64,000 nucleotides of DNA from Actinomycetes bacterium (GCA_021794835.1 JAJYQA010000019.1:1-64000), one strand, 5' to 3'. Positions 7,327 to 15,637 are shown, counted from the stretch's first letter. Notes: generated from the sequence alone by a model not told the origin. Program-made: numbers and translations.

Positions 7327-9111
7327 ATGAGCGTATTGTCCGTAGCTGATGGGCAGTGCAGCGAGTGCTATTCGTGCGTTCGCGCGTGTCCAGCTAAAGC
7401 AATAAAAATGGTAGAGGGTCGGATAGAGATAATTGATGAGCGCTGCATATACTGTGGTCGCTGTTACCTTGCCTGCTCCAAGAAATCTATATTACTGGGC
7501 AGTGACTTAGAGCGGGCTATCGAGTTTTTGTCTTCGGGGCGCAAAACAGTAGCTGTTTTGGCTCCCGAATATCCTGCATCGTTTTATCCGATGTCTGAGG
7601 CGCAACTCGCGCTGCTTCTTGAGCTTGCCGGTTTTTACGGTCACGAAGATACAGTACTCGCCGAGGAGATGGTAGCAAGGCAGTACCTGCGCTTCTTTGC
7701 GGCAAAGAAGGACTTTCCGGTAATAAGATCAACCTGTCCGGCCACCACCACTTGGATTGAGAAATACTATCCCAACCTAAAGGAACATCTGGCTCCCATC
7801 ATAACTCCGATGGACGCGCAGGGGCGTCTGGTAAAAAATCTCTATGGAGACGATGTTGCGGTGGTTTATGCAACCTCTTGTATTGCCGCGAAAAAAGAAG
7901 CAGCATCCGGCAACTCGGTCGACGTGGTCTTAACCTTTAAAGAGCTAAAAGAACTTCTTAAAGCGCGGGTTGCCAGTCTTGGCGACAAGATGATTGCCAC
8001 TCGAACGGCAAAACCTGAGATTAGAAGGCGCTACTCGGTTCCCGGTGGGTTTCCCCGCCCAACAATTGCTCAATACAATATGCTCGATCCGGCGCTTATG
8101 GTTGTACGGGGCGTCAAAAACCTAGACAGCTTGGCGGATGCTATATCAACCGGTGAGGTAAAGGCAAAGTTTATTGATGTTTTAACCTGCGATGGCTGTG
8201 TTGACGGGCCGGGGATGGATACAAGATTTGGGATACACGTGCGCAAAAATATTTTAGATGAGGGATATAAGAGCCGTCTCATCAGGGCATCTAAGCAGAT
8301 AACCTTTGACCAGATTGAACCGTATCTACCTAAGATAGACTTAAACAAGAGGTTTGCAAATAGGCGGGTTGATTTGCCGATGCCGAGCGAACAGGCAATT
8401 CTTGAGATACTTGCCGAAGGTGAGAAATTTACTCCGGAAGATGAGCTGGACTGCGGCGCCTGTGGATATAAAACATGTCGCGAGCAGGCAATTGCTATTT
8501 ACCAGGGGATTGCTGACTGGAACATGTGTTTTCCCTTCAGAAGGAACGTTTATAGCCGTATTATAAATCAGCTTAAAGAAACTGCGGTAACCGATGGGCT
8601 CACCGGGCTTTATAATCATAAGAGTTTTCTGGAGAGGCTCTCGGTCGAGTTTAACCGGGCCCAGCGCTACGAATCAGAATTGTCTCTTATAATGATCGAC
8701 GTTGACACATTTAAAGAGATAAACGACAACTTCGGCCACGTTACCGGGGACTCGGTTCTAAAGGCGATCGCTGCCACTATAAAAGGAAACATTCGGCAAT
8801 CCGACCTTGCCGCAAGATACGGCGGAGACGAGTTTGCACTTATCTTGCCAGAGACCAATCTGGAGAAGGCCTACAAAGTTGGTGAGAAGCTGCGCCATAT
8901 TATCGAGACCAGTCCGATATCGCTTAAGCCCGATATACTAGTGGGCACGACGCTTAGTATCGGGGTCAGCTCGTATCATCCAACCATGAGCGACCCATTG
9001 GTCCTGGTGCAAAAAGCTGACGAAGCACTTTATCTTGCAAAAGACCAGGGAAGAAATAAAACGATGGCGTCAAGTGATTTGGCGGTTAGCCATGAGGACA
9101 GCGATTTGTAA
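7327..9111 (+). CDS. [FeFe]-hydrogenase-like redox sensor fused to diguanylate cyclase
   Basis: A 594-residue multi-domain protein. Residues 1-55 hold two 4Fe-4S motifs (Cys11, 14, 17, 21 and Cys40, 43, 46, 50). Residues about 70-345 resemble the H-cluster domain of [FeFe]-hydrogenases: STCPATTTWIEKYYP, TSCIAAKKE and TCDGCVDGPG match the three cysteine loops in degenerate form. A further 4Fe-4S segment follows (CGACGYKTCREQA, near 377). The C-terminal third is a GGDEF domain with an intact GGDEF at 499-503 and an RxxD inhibitory site five residues before it. It likely couples H2 or redox state to cyclic-di-GMP synthesis, related to the HsfB-type sensory hydrogenases but with a different output. 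It stands alone, with no hydrogenase genes beside it. Confidence 0.85.
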   Translation: MSVLSVADGQCSECYSCVRACPAKAIKMVEGRIEIIDERCIYCGRCYLACSKKSILLGSDLERAIEFLSSGRKTVAVLAPEYPASFYPMSEAQLALLLELAGFYGHEDTVLAEEMVARQYLRFFAAKKDFPVIRSTCPATTTWIEKYYPNLKEHLAPIITPMDAQGRLVKNLYGDDVAVVYATSCIAAKKEAASGNSVDVVLTFKELKELLKARVASLGDKMIATRTAKPEIRRRYSVPGGFPRPTIAQYNMLDPALMVVRGVKNLDSLADAISTGEVKAKFIDVLTCDGCVDGPGMDTRFGIHVRKNILDEGYKSRLIRASKQITFDQIEPYLPKIDLNKRFANRRVDLPMPSEQAILEILAEGEKFTPEDELDCGACGYKTCREQAIAIYQGIADWNMCFPFRRNVYSRIINQLKETAVTDGLTGLYNHKSFLERLSVEFNRAQRYESELSLIMIDVDTFKEINDNFGHVTGDSVLKAIAATIKGNIRQSDLAARYGGDEFALILPETNLEKAYKVGEKLRHIIETSPISLKPDILVGTTLSIGVSSYHPTMSDPLVLVQKADEALYLAKDQGRNKTMASSDLAVSHEDSDL

Positions 9112-9134
9112 ACTTTTTTAATGATCGGGGTTAT

Positions 9135-9590
9135 ATGGCACAAGCAAGGAAGCAGATACAAACCGAGACTGCTGTATCTGCCGGGGGGGTTATTTATAAA
9201 AAAGAAGACGGAAAAGTTGAAATTGCCCTGACCAGTCATGATGAACGCAAGGTGTGGAATCTTCCGAAGGGTCTGGTTGAGGAAGGCGAAGGTCTTGAAG
9301 AGACGGCGCTTCGCGAGGTAAACGAGGAGACGGGACTAACCGGTGAAGTTGTCGGCAAGATCGGCAAAATCGACTACTGGTTTTACTGGAAGCCTAAAAG
9401 CACCCGTTACCATAAATTCGTTCATTTTTATCTTGTGAAACATACTGGCGGTAGTATTAGCAAGCATGATTGGGAGGTAACAGAGGCCAGATGGTTTTCG
9501 GTTGATGAGGCCATTGAAAAACTCAGCTACAAAAATGAGAAGGCAGTTGTCGAGAAGGCAAAAGACATGATAGAGAAACTGGCGAAATGA
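9135..9590 (+). CDS. NUDIX hydrolase
   Basis: A 151-residue NUDIX enzyme. The full box G-x5-E-x7-R-E-x2-E-E-x-G is present (G...EEGEG...ALREVNEETGL). The start of the domain (AGGVIYKKEDGKVEIAL) and the later W-F-S-V-D-E-A segment match the Ap4A/nucleotide-sanitising group. It hydrolyses a nucleoside diphosphate linked to another group; the substrate is undetermined. Its stop overlaps the start of the next gene (ATGA), so the two are translationally coupled. Confidence 0.9.
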   Translation: MAQARKQIQTETAVSAGGVIYKKEDGKVEIALTSHDERKVWNLPKGLVEEGEGLEETALREVNEETGLTGEVVGKIGKIDYWFYWKPKSTRYHKFVHFYLVKHTGGSISKHDWEVTEARWFSVDEAIEKLSYKNEKAVVEKAKDMIEKLAK

Positions 9591-10420
9591 ACGGCCTGGT
9601 CTTTCTTCTTGGGGGGCCGGACGTCGGCAAAACCACTCTCTTTAAACAAGTTGCGCAAGAATTTTTAAGTGCGGGGCTAAGGGTTGGGTTAATCGATTCA
9701 GATGTCGGCCAATCGACGATAGGGCCTCCAACTACAATCGGCATGGTTATTGCAGAAGAAAAACTGCCGGACTTCTCGCATCCCCAAGCCATTTACTTTG
9801 TCGGAAACAACAACCCAGTGGGACATTTATTGGAAGTCATGGTTGGAAGCAGGCGGTTGGTCGGTAAGGCGGTAAAAGCTGGTGTCGATGTGATTGTCTT
9901 TGACAGTAGCGGCCTCGTGCAACCTCCCTACGGTCTGGCCTTAAAGTACAACAAGCTTGAGCTTCTGCGCCCCCAGCGCATTATTGCCGTTGAAAAAAAA
10001 GACGAGCTTGGGCCTATTTTGTCCTGGCTTAGTTGTTGGGATACCGAAATTTTGCATATGCGGCCATCCGAGAAGGCGCGGGCACGTTCGGCTTCCGAGA
10101 GAACAAAATACCGGCAAGAAAAGTATCGGCAGTACTTTGAAGGCGCGTTCCTGAAAACGCTAGACTTAAATGAGCTTTGTCTTTATCCTCCGAATTTTTT
10201 AAGTGATAGGGTAGACCCAATAGAGCTCTTGGTTGGATTGCAAGATGATAAATGGGACACCGTGGCAATTGGGATTATCGAGTCGCTTACCGATGATACT
10301 ATTAGCATCTACGCGCCCTATCCACCCGGTGTTAATATTCGCGGGTTGGTTGGTGGGTATATCGGGCTATTAAGGGATGGGAGCGAGATTGGGAAGATTC
10401 AGCCAAGACAAGTCCTTTAA
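9587..10420 (+). CDS. Clp1/Grc3-like polynucleotide 5'-kinase P-loop protein
   Basis: A 277-residue protein with Walker A GGPDVGKTT at about residues 9-17, and LIDSDVGQSTIGPPTT, the lid/Walker-like D-x-D-x-G-Q-S signature of the Clp1/Grc3/Nol9 5'-OH polynucleotide kinase family. Later VIVFDSSGLVQPP resembles the conserved ...NT.GW..G segment but is diverged. The C-terminal part (about 200-277) is a small beta domain ending in GEIQPRQVL-like sequence (GKIQPRQVL). In eukaryotes and archaea the family phosphorylates RNA 5' ends; a bacterial role is not established. Coupling to a NUDIX gene suggests nucleic acid or nucleotide processing. Confidence 0.78.
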   Translation: MNGLVFLLGGPDVGKTTLFKQVAQEFLSAGLRVGLIDSDVGQSTIGPPTTIGMVIAEEKLPDFSHPQAIYFVGNNNPVGHLLEVMVGSRRLVGKAVKAGVDVIVFDSSGLVQPPYGLALKYNKLELLRPQRIIAVEKKDELGPILSWLSCWDTEILHMRPSEKARARSASERTKYRQEKYRQYFEGAFLKTLDLNELCLYPPNFLSDRVDPIELLVGLQDDKWDTVAIGIIESLTDDTISIYAPYPPGVNIRGLVGGYIGLLRDGSEIGKIQPRQVL

Positions 10421-10544
10421 CAAGTGCTTAAGGTGTAATTCAAAATTTACTCTGGCTTCTAGCTTCTGGCTCCCATGTTGGTTATAATCATATTATCTAA
10501 GTAAACTATCCCAAGGACCGGCAAAAAGCTCTATATATTAGTCC

Positions 10545-10550
10545 TATAAT
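10545..10550 (+). promoter_or_regulatory. -10 box for the lytS-lytT operon
   Basis: A perfect TATAAT lies 23 bases before the GTG start at 10574, leaving room for a short leader with an AAAGGCAG ribosome site. No convincing -35 is seen. Confidence 0.4.
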
Positions 10551-10573
10551 ATTAGTCTTTAAAAAGGCAGTTT

Positions 10574-11917
10574 GTGAAACCTATCAAGCTTATTAAGAGA
10601 TGGGAAGAAAACCAGCTTAATACCTTTTACTATTTCATAGGCAGTCTCATATTTGGCAGCCTGCTTGCGTTTGCTGTTCTTTATCTAAGTGCGTACCTCC
10701 TGAAAATGCGGGCGGACATACTGTTCTTCTTTCTGCTTGCTGTGCCCTCTACCGCGACGGTTTTTGTGGCTCTTACCCTTTTTAGGCTAGCTAGCGAAGC
10801 TGAGCATAGTAAAGCCAAACAGTCGCATCAGATACTTGAGATAGCCAGAAAGACATTGCCCTACTTAAGAAAAGGACTTAATTTTGAGTCCGCCTTAGAG
10901 GTTGTAAAAATCATCCACGGCGATACCGATGCCATAGCAGTATCGATTACTGATAGAGATACGGTTTTAGGATTTCATGGTGTTGGTGAGGACCACCACT
11001 TAGTAGAAAAGCCTATTCTTACACGTGCCACTAAGGAGGCTATTGAGACCAACACAACACGGATTCTTACCTCAAAGGTAGAGATCGGCTGCCCCATGGT
11101 AAATTGCCGCCTTAAAGCTGCAATTGTTGTTCCATTAGAGAAAACCGGAAAGGCGGTCGGTACACTTAAGTTTTACTACGACAACCCGAAAAATCTCACC
11201 GAGAGCAGGATCGCGGTTGTTGAAGGGCTGGCCCAGCTTCTTAGTACCCAGATCGAGCTATCCGAACTTGATAGGCAAAAAGAGCTTGCCTACCACGCGG
11301 AGCTACGTGCACTTCAAGCCCAAATCAATCCACATTTTCTCTTTAATACGCTAAACACGATTATCGCGCTTATTCGCACTAACCCCCAAAAAGCGCGAAG
11401 GCTTCTCGTTCAGTTTTCTGATTTCTTTAGAAAATCGCTTGAATGGAAAGAAGGATTTATTACGCTGGCCCAGGAACTCGACTACATCGCAACTTATCTT
11501 GTATTGGAGAAGGCGCGGTTTGAGGACCGCCTTGATATCAACTTTGATATTGATAACGAGGCGCAAAAGTGTATTTTGCCTGCACTTACGGTGCAGCCGC
11601 TTGTTGAGAATGCAATCAAGCATGGTTTCAGTGCAGATCGCCCGCTTGAGATAAGCATAGTCGTAAGGCTAAACGAAAGAGATATGCATATTACAGTCGT
11701 CGATAACGGCTGCGGAATTTGCGAAGAAGAGCTAGACCAAGTGCTAAAATTTGGTTATGGTAAAGGCAGTGGGGTGGGCCTGAGTAACGTAAACGAAAGG
11801 CTGAGAAGTCTCTACGGTGAGGAGTACCAGGTAACGCTGGGGAGTATAGAGGGCGTCGGTACTAGAGTTCACTTAAAAGTCCCCATCTCTAGGAGCAAGG
11901 AAGATTATGAAGCTTAA
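10574..11917 (+). CDS. LytS-type sensor histidine kinase with GAF domain
   Basis: A 447-residue kinase starting at GTG. Two membrane helices (about 18-40 and 50-72) are followed by a GAF-like domain (about 90-225) containing CPMVNCRLKAAIVVPL, then a His_kinase domain with HINPHFLFNTLNTI holding the phospho-acceptor His, and a C-terminal HATPase (QPLVENAIKHG, DNGCGI, GSGVGLSNVNERL). It pairs with the LytTR regulator encoded immediately downstream with an 11-base overlap. Family members respond to membrane potential, pyruvate or peptides; the ligand here is unknown. Confidence 0.92.
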   Translation: MKPIKLIKRWEENQLNTFYYFIGSLIFGSLLAFAVLYLSAYLLKMRADILFFFLLAVPSTATVFVALTLFRLASEAEHSKAKQSHQILEIARKTLPYLRKGLNFESALEVVKIIHGDTDAIAVSITDRDTVLGFHGVGEDHHLVEKPILTRATKEAIETNTTRILTSKVEIGCPMVNCRLKAAIVVPLEKTGKAVGTLKFYYDNPKNLTESRIAVVEGLAQLLSTQIELSELDRQKELAYHAELRALQAQINPHFLFNTLNTIIALIRTNPQKARRLLVQFSDFFRKSLEWKEGFITLAQELDYIATYLVLEKARFEDRLDINFDIDNEAQKCILPALTVQPLVENAIKHGFSADRPLEISIVVRLNERDMHITVVDNGCGICEEELDQVLKFGYGKGSGVGLSNVNERLRSLYGEEYQVTLGSIEGVGTRVHLKVPISRSKEDYEA

Positions 11918-12659
11918 AACTCTAATAGTCGATGACGAGGCTCCGGCACGCCTGGAGCTACGGTATCTACTGGATAAAATTACTAACATACAGGTAATCG
12001 GCGAGGCAACAAACGCAATTGAAGCAATTGAGCTTATCAAAGCGCTAAACTACGACCTTATTTTTATGGATATACAGATGCCGGGGCTAAGTGGTCTGGA
12101 GGTCGTAGCGACCTTAAAGGAGATGCCCCGCATGCCGGCGGTGGTCTTTGTAACCGCCTACAGTGAGCATGCGGTAAAGGCATTTGAGCTTGATGCGGTA
12201 GACTACCTGGTAAAACCAATCGATGAGGACCGCCTCGCCCGCACAGTCGCTAAGGTTGAGAAGCTTCTGACCTCACAGCCCGCCACTCTCAAGCCTAAGC
12301 CGGCGGTTGAGAAATCGTTGATCGATATTGACAGAATACCGGTTGAAAGCCGGGGTAAGACGCTGCTTCTTTCAATCAAAGATATAGTATATATATCCAG
12401 CCGCAACGATATAGTGTTTGTGCACACAGCAGATAACACCTATATTACTAGGTTTACCCTAAAGAACCTTGAGGAGCGTCTCCAAAGCAAGTCCTTTTTG
12501 CGGGTTCACCGTGGCTACATCGTCAACCTGCGCCACGTAATCGAAATTGTACCAATGTACGGGCGAAGCTATGTTCTTAAAGTAAGGTGCAACCAGCAAA
12601 ACGAGATCCCGGTTAGCCGGCGCAGGGGCCAGAGCCTTAAGGCCATGCTTGGAATGTGA
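11907..12659 (+). CDS. LytTR-family response regulator
   Basis: A 250-residue regulator. The receiver domain (1-120) has DDEAPAR at the start, phospho-acceptor Asp in FMDIQMPG near residue 55 and the conserved Thr/Lys (FVTAYSEHA, YLVKPID). The C-terminal LytTR DNA-binding domain (about 150-248) shows DIVYISSRND, the FLRVHRGYIVNL core and EIPVSRRRGQSLK. It is translationally coupled to the LytS-like kinase. LytTR proteins bind direct repeats upstream of targets; no target site was recognised in the window. Confidence 0.93.
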   Translation: MKLKTLIVDDEAPARLELRYLLDKITNIQVIGEATNAIEAIELIKALNYDLIFMDIQMPGLSGLEVVATLKEMPRMPAVVFVTAYSEHAVKAFELDAVDYLVKPIDEDRLARTVAKVEKLLTSQPATLKPKPAVEKSLIDIDRIPVESRGKTLLLSIKDIVYISSRNDIVFVHTADNTYITRFTLKNLEERLQSKSFLRVHRGYIVNLRHVIEIVPMYGRSYVLKVRCNQQNEIPVSRRRGQSLKAMLGM

Positions 12660-12901
12660 GTGTAGGCGGGTATGGTGTAAGGGGACGTTGCTATGGATTC
12701 TATGGATTCTATGATGCAGTTGAATCTGGAATTAGCAATTGTAAAGCGGGGACGTTGGTAATTTGTGCGTAATCCTCAGGGGATCTCCCAGGAGTCATCT
12801 GCTGGAGGGGGCTTGACCCTGATAAGACATAGGCGAAGTGAAGCAGATGCAGCCTCATTTTTCAAACTTCGGACTGTTGCCAAAAGCACCTAGAATTTTT
12901 A

Positions 12902-13520
12902 TCAACAACAGCTGGACCGGTAAAATGAAATTTTGACGGTCCAGCATTTTGTTTTGCCAGAGTTAAGAACAGCCACCCCAGCTGTTCTAATCTTGCCCCC
13001 GTATTTTACCAGCTTCTTTATGTTTATCACCGCCGCTGTCAGAAGTACCTGAATTTCTACCTTCCATCTGCCTTTGTGTCTGGCTCTGCCCATGCCGTGA
13101 TTGTTTTTAGCATCCGCAAAAGCACTCTCTGGGCAGATTTTTCTTCTTAGTAGGGCATACTTTGCTCTTTCTGTTTCAAGATGATCAGCTGCCCAATTAA
13201 AAATAGCCTCATCTTTGCTTCTGGTTACCGATCTTGTTTTGGCTTTGCCTGTTAAACATTTCTCTTTAAAAGAGCACCCCTTGCAATCTTTCTTCTTTGA
13301 CCGATAGGAGATATTCTTACCCTTGGCATAGCTTCTTGAGAGTATTTTTCCTTCCGGGCAAATGTAGCTGTCATTAGTTTTGTCGTAGAAAAACATGGCC
13401 TTTGGCATGTCCCTATTCGGCTTTGAAGTTGGTTTTTTTAGGTATAGCTGGGATAACACCTTTTGCTTTCAGAAGATAATATGCATCAGCTGTTGAGTAG
13501 CCCATATCTGCCACCACCAT
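12902..13520 (-). pseudogene. IS1182-family transposase remnant, frameshifted
   Basis: The minus strand from 13520 encodes MVVADMGYSTADAYYLL and continues to IPKK, then shifts frame in a run of seven T (13433-13439). The second frame continues with a 4-Cys region (YICPEGKIL, CKGCSFKEKC) and RRKICPESAFADAKNNHG, the C-terminal half of an IS1182-type DDE transposase. The N-terminal catalytic half is missing and foreign GC-rich DNA abuts it. A hairpin (GCTGGACC / GGTCCAGC) lies at the 3' end near 12909-12945. This is a dead insertion element. Confidence 0.8.
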
Positions 13521-13531
13521 GGAAGGAGGCC

Positions 13532-13833
13532 ATGCTGACCACCTTCAACGTCGGTGCGTTCCAGGTCAGCTACGCCATCGTCTCCGCGGCGTGGCTGATG
13601 ATCGGCATCGTCATGCTTCGGAGCAGCGTGTTCGGCAAAGCCACCGCCTATTCGGGGATCCTGACAGGCGCGACCGCAATAGTGGCGATCGCGATGGAAC
13701 ACACGCCGGTCGTAGGCGACATCTTCTGGCTGCTCGTCTCGGCACATACTTCGCAGCCATCGTGTTGCTCGCCGTCTGGGTCGTCCTGACGGGCCGAAGG
13801 CTGTACCGGCTTGGCATCGAGAGCGTAGCCTAG
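13532..13833 (+). pseudogene. Membrane protein fragment, frameshifted (possible integron cassette ORF)
   Basis: From ATG 13532 one frame encodes about 68 residues with two or three hydrophobic helices (VSYAIVSAAWLMIGIVML, AYSGILTGATAIVAIAM, GDIFWLLVS). Near 13735 the reading moves to another frame that continues TYFAAIVLLAVWVVLTGRRLYRLGIESVA and stops at 13833. Joined, they resemble the C-terminal half of a DUF4386-like four-helix membrane protein. The stretch is much richer in G+C than its surroundings, a sign of transfer. It is followed 30 bases later by an attC-like site, as in a gene cassette. Confidence 0.6.
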
Positions 13834-13863
13834 CAAGAGTAGGACTGCAGGTTCGGGCGGCAT

Positions 13864-13920
13864 GCCCAACAAGCGGATCAACCTGACTCGCTCGGCTCGC
13901 AGGTTATCCGCAAGATTTAG
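13864..13920 (+). other. Degenerate attC-like integron recombination site
   Basis: The site opens with GCCCAAC (13864-13870), matching the R'' consensus RYYYAAC. Then GCGGAT (13873-13878), one unpaired C, AACCTG (13880-13885), a 14-base loop, CAGGTT (13900-13905) and ATCCGC (13906-13911). The single extrahelical base in the 5' arm is the hallmark that sets strand polarity in attC. The final box reads ATTTAGCC where GTTRRRY is expected, so the site looks decayed. Confidence 0.6.
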
Positions 13921-13963
13921 CCACAATAAGAATAACACGATGCCAATTCTAGCAGGTTTTCGG

Positions 13964-13969
13964 TATAAT
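13964..13969 (+). promoter_or_regulatory. -10 box ahead of toxin-antitoxin pair
   Basis: A perfect TATAAT lies 37 bases before the antitoxin ATG, with a poor -35 (TGCCAA, 17-base spacer). A TTAAGGAGGAA ribosome site follows at 13989-13999. Confidence 0.45.
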
Positions 13970-14006
13970 AATTAAAGAGTACATCAAATTAAGGAGGAAC
14001 ACCAAA

Positions 14007-14192
14007 ATGTCAATGGCGAAGCGTAGAATTCAAGAAATCATAGAATCGCAGCCAGACGACGCCACCTACGATGAATTAATCCGTGAACTCGCATTTGAAC
14101 GCATGATTGAGAGAGGTATTAAAGACTCCAGAAAAGAACGCGTTATATCTAATGAAGAAATGCGGCACCGGATAAGAGCATGGCAGAAATAA
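14007..14192 (+). CDS. Type II antitoxin (ParD/RelB-like, small)
   Basis: A 61-residue, highly charged helical protein with no recognisable domain except its position: it precedes and overlaps by 13 bases a ParE/RelE-family toxin. The AKRRIQEIIESQPDDATYDELIRELAFERMIERGI pattern resembles short antitoxins annotated with ParE toxins. It should bind and neutralise the toxin and autoregulate the pair. A strong AAGGAGGA ribosome site is present. Confidence 0.75.
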   Translation: MSMAKRRIQEIIESQPDDATYDELIRELAFERMIERGIKDSRKERVISNEEMRHRIRAWQK

Positions 14193-14491
14193 GGTGGACT
14201 TCCGAGTCTGAAATATGGCTTGCTGACATTTACGACTACATTGCCGAAGATGATCGAGATGCCGCGATCAAAGTTATAGAAGGCATTTATGAGAAGGCGC
14301 AAACACTCAGACAATTCCCCGACATTGGTTACATCTATCGATCTGAAAAAGAAGGAACAATCCGAATACTGCTATATGGTCATTATCGAATTGCATACTT
14401 GCACAGGAAGGAAAAGAATATCATAGACATATTGGGAGTCTTTCACGGATCGCTTGATATAGACAGGTATTTAGATTTAGAGGATCGATAA
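14180..14491 (+). CDS. ParE/RelE-family toxin
   Basis: A 103-residue toxin of the ParE fold: IRWTSESEIWLADIYDYIAEDDRDAA at the N-terminus, LRQFPDIGY in the middle and RILLYGHYRIAYLHR in the core strand, ending with the usual DILGVFHGSLDI. ParE members poison DNA gyrase whereas RelE members cut mRNA; this form is closer to ParE. Start ATG 14180 overlaps the antitoxin. The pair lies between the attC-like site and the integrase fragment, a place typical for cassette-borne addiction modules. Confidence 0.88.
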   Translation: MAEIRWTSESEIWLADIYDYIAEDDRDAAIKVIEGIYEKAQTLRQFPDIGYIYRSEKEGTIRILLYGHYRIAYLHRKEKNIIDILGVFHGSLDIDRYLDLEDR

Positions 14492-14559
14492 ACCACCCCT
14501 CATGCCAAGATAAACCCGAGGCCTTGTGAATCCACGTAGTCGGAGGATAGGAACGTCAT

Positions 14560-14721
14560 ACGTTCCGGCATTCATTTGCAACTCATCTATTGGAAAGCGG
14601 CTACGATATTCGAATGGTTCAGGAACTCTTGGGGCACAAAGACGTGAAGACGACGATGATCTACACCCATGTTCTCAACCGTGGCCCTGCTGGAGTTCGC
14701 AGCCCGGTAGATATGCTGTGA
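14560..14721 (+). pseudogene. Integron integrase (IntI-like) C-terminal fragment
   Basis: Reading from 14560 gives [39 protein letters not shown], then [14 protein letters not shown] and a stop at 14719-14721. It holds the catalytic H-x-x-R of box II (RHSFATH), LLGH and the catalytic Tyr (MIYTHV) of tyrosine recombinases. The tail YTHVLNRG...GVRSP is the usual end of integron integrases. The catalytic N-terminal two thirds are missing and the frame closes upstream (stop near 14548). A relic of an integron, in line with the attC-like site 650 bases upstream. Confidence 0.8.
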
Positions 14722-14820
14722 GGTTAAATAGGCGGTTGCATGGAGGGTTTTATATTGATCCGTATAAGACGCCATGATAAAATAGCGTTTAGCATTGGTT
14801 ATAGCGATAAGCATGTATTT

Positions 14821-14846
14821 CTAAGACCGGTGTCTAAGACCGGTGT
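14821..14846. repeat. 13-base tandem duplication
   Basis: CTAAGACCGGTGT is present twice in direct tandem, leading straight into the left end of the first nested inverted-repeat element. Probably a replication slip at the element boundary. Confidence 0.6.
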
Positions 14847-15017
14847 CAGACACATCGCTATCTTCTTACCTGGTCAAATGGTTCATATTTGAATAGAAAG
14901 TGTGCGCTTGTGAAAATTGCCAACGAACTTGCAGGGCAAGCTTATTTCACAAGCGCACACTTTCTAGGTTATTATCTACTGTATTAGCTGGTAATTAGCT
15001 TGGCGCGTGTCTGACAC
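14843..15017. repeat. Nested inverted-repeat element, copy A
   Basis: A 175-base element with outer ends GTGTCAGACAC (14843-14853) and its complement (15007-15017). Inside is a 21-base perfect inverted repeat starting AGAAAGTGTGCGCTTGTG (14895-14915 with 14945-14965). A second element of the same plan lies at 15638-15791. No ORF inside. It looks like a MITE or BIME-type element. Together with the IntI fragment it fills the gap between the toxin pair and brnT. Confidence 0.7.
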
Positions 15018-15088
15018 CTGTTTTGCACCTGTTTTATGTTTTACAGATGCTATTAATAATTAGCCATATTATAAGCCATATAATAATA

Positions 15089-15117
15089 TTGACTATAATT
15101 GCCGATTCATATAAGAT
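15089..15117 (+). promoter_or_regulatory. Leaderless promoter of brnT
   Basis: TTGACT (15089-15094), a 17-base spacer and TAAGAT (15112-15117). Six bases separate the -10 from the ATG at 15124, so transcription should begin at the start codon. There is no ribosome site. Confidence 0.6.
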
Positions 15118-15123
15118 TACGCT

Positions 15124-15420
15124 ATGAACAACCGGTCCGATTTTGAATGGGATGGTGAAAAGGACAGATCAAATCAAAGGAAGCACGGCGTCTCATTTGC
15201 CCTAGCCCAGCTCGCTTTTATAGATGAATGCCGTATTGTTCTGGAAGACCTAGAACATAGTGATGACGTGGAAAAGAGATACTATTGCTTGGGTAAAGTC
15301 GCTGACAGAATTATAACCGTTCGATTTACCTACCGCGAGAACAAAATCAGAATCATAGGAGCCGGATATTGGCGAAAAGGAAAGAAGATATATGAAAAGG
15401 AAAATAAAATACACGGATGA
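15124..15420 (+). CDS. brnT: BrnT-family toxin
   Basis: A 98-residue BrnT ribonuclease toxin (RelE-like fold). Hallmarks are FEWDGEKDRSNQRKHGVSFALAQLAF at the N-terminus, the RYYCLGKVADRIITVRFTYRENKIRIIGA core and a basic C-terminus with R/K residues after RIIGAGYWRKGKK. BrnT inhibits translation by RNA cleavage and is neutralised by BrnA. The mRNA appears leaderless. It overlaps brnA by 29 bases. The module sits between two copies of a nested inverted-repeat element. Confidence 0.88.
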   Translation: MNNRSDFEWDGEKDRSNQRKHGVSFALAQLAFIDECRIVLEDLEHSDDVEKRYYCLGKVADRIITVRFTYRENKIRIIGAGYWRKGKKIYEKENKIHG

Positions 15421-15622
15421 GCCGATTGGCAAGGTAAGGGTCGTCACAGATTTTCTTCCATCACCCAAGGAACTGGTCTTAAAAGATGAAACAGTCAAGG
15501 TAACAATCTCACTTAGCAAGACCAGTGTTGATTTCTTTAAAGAAGAAGCGAAGAAATACAACACCAAATACCAAAAAATGATCCGTCGACTATTGGACGA
15601 ATATGCAGCACACCAATCTTAA
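15392..15622 (+). CDS. brnA: BrnA-like antitoxin
   Basis: A 76-residue protein with the ribbon-helix-helix pattern of BrnA/CopG antitoxins: strand VKVTISLSKTSVDFFKEEAKKYNTKYQKMIRRLLDEYA gives a DNA-contacting strand and two helices. The N-terminal part (about 1-35, ending ELVLKDETV) would wrap the toxin. It follows and overlaps brnT, the standard order for the pair. BrnA represses the shared promoter and neutralises BrnT. Confidence 0.82.
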   Translation: MKRKIKYTDEPIGKVRVVTDFLPSPKELVLKDETVKVTISLSKTSVDFFKEEAKKYNTKYQKMIRRLLDEYAAHQS

Positions 15623-15637
15623 GTCACCAAAAACCGG

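Noticed and set aside
14526..14777. 83-residue open frame over the integrase fragment
   Set aside because: The neighbouring frame encodes clear IntI-type sequence with catalytic residues, so this frame is a by-product.
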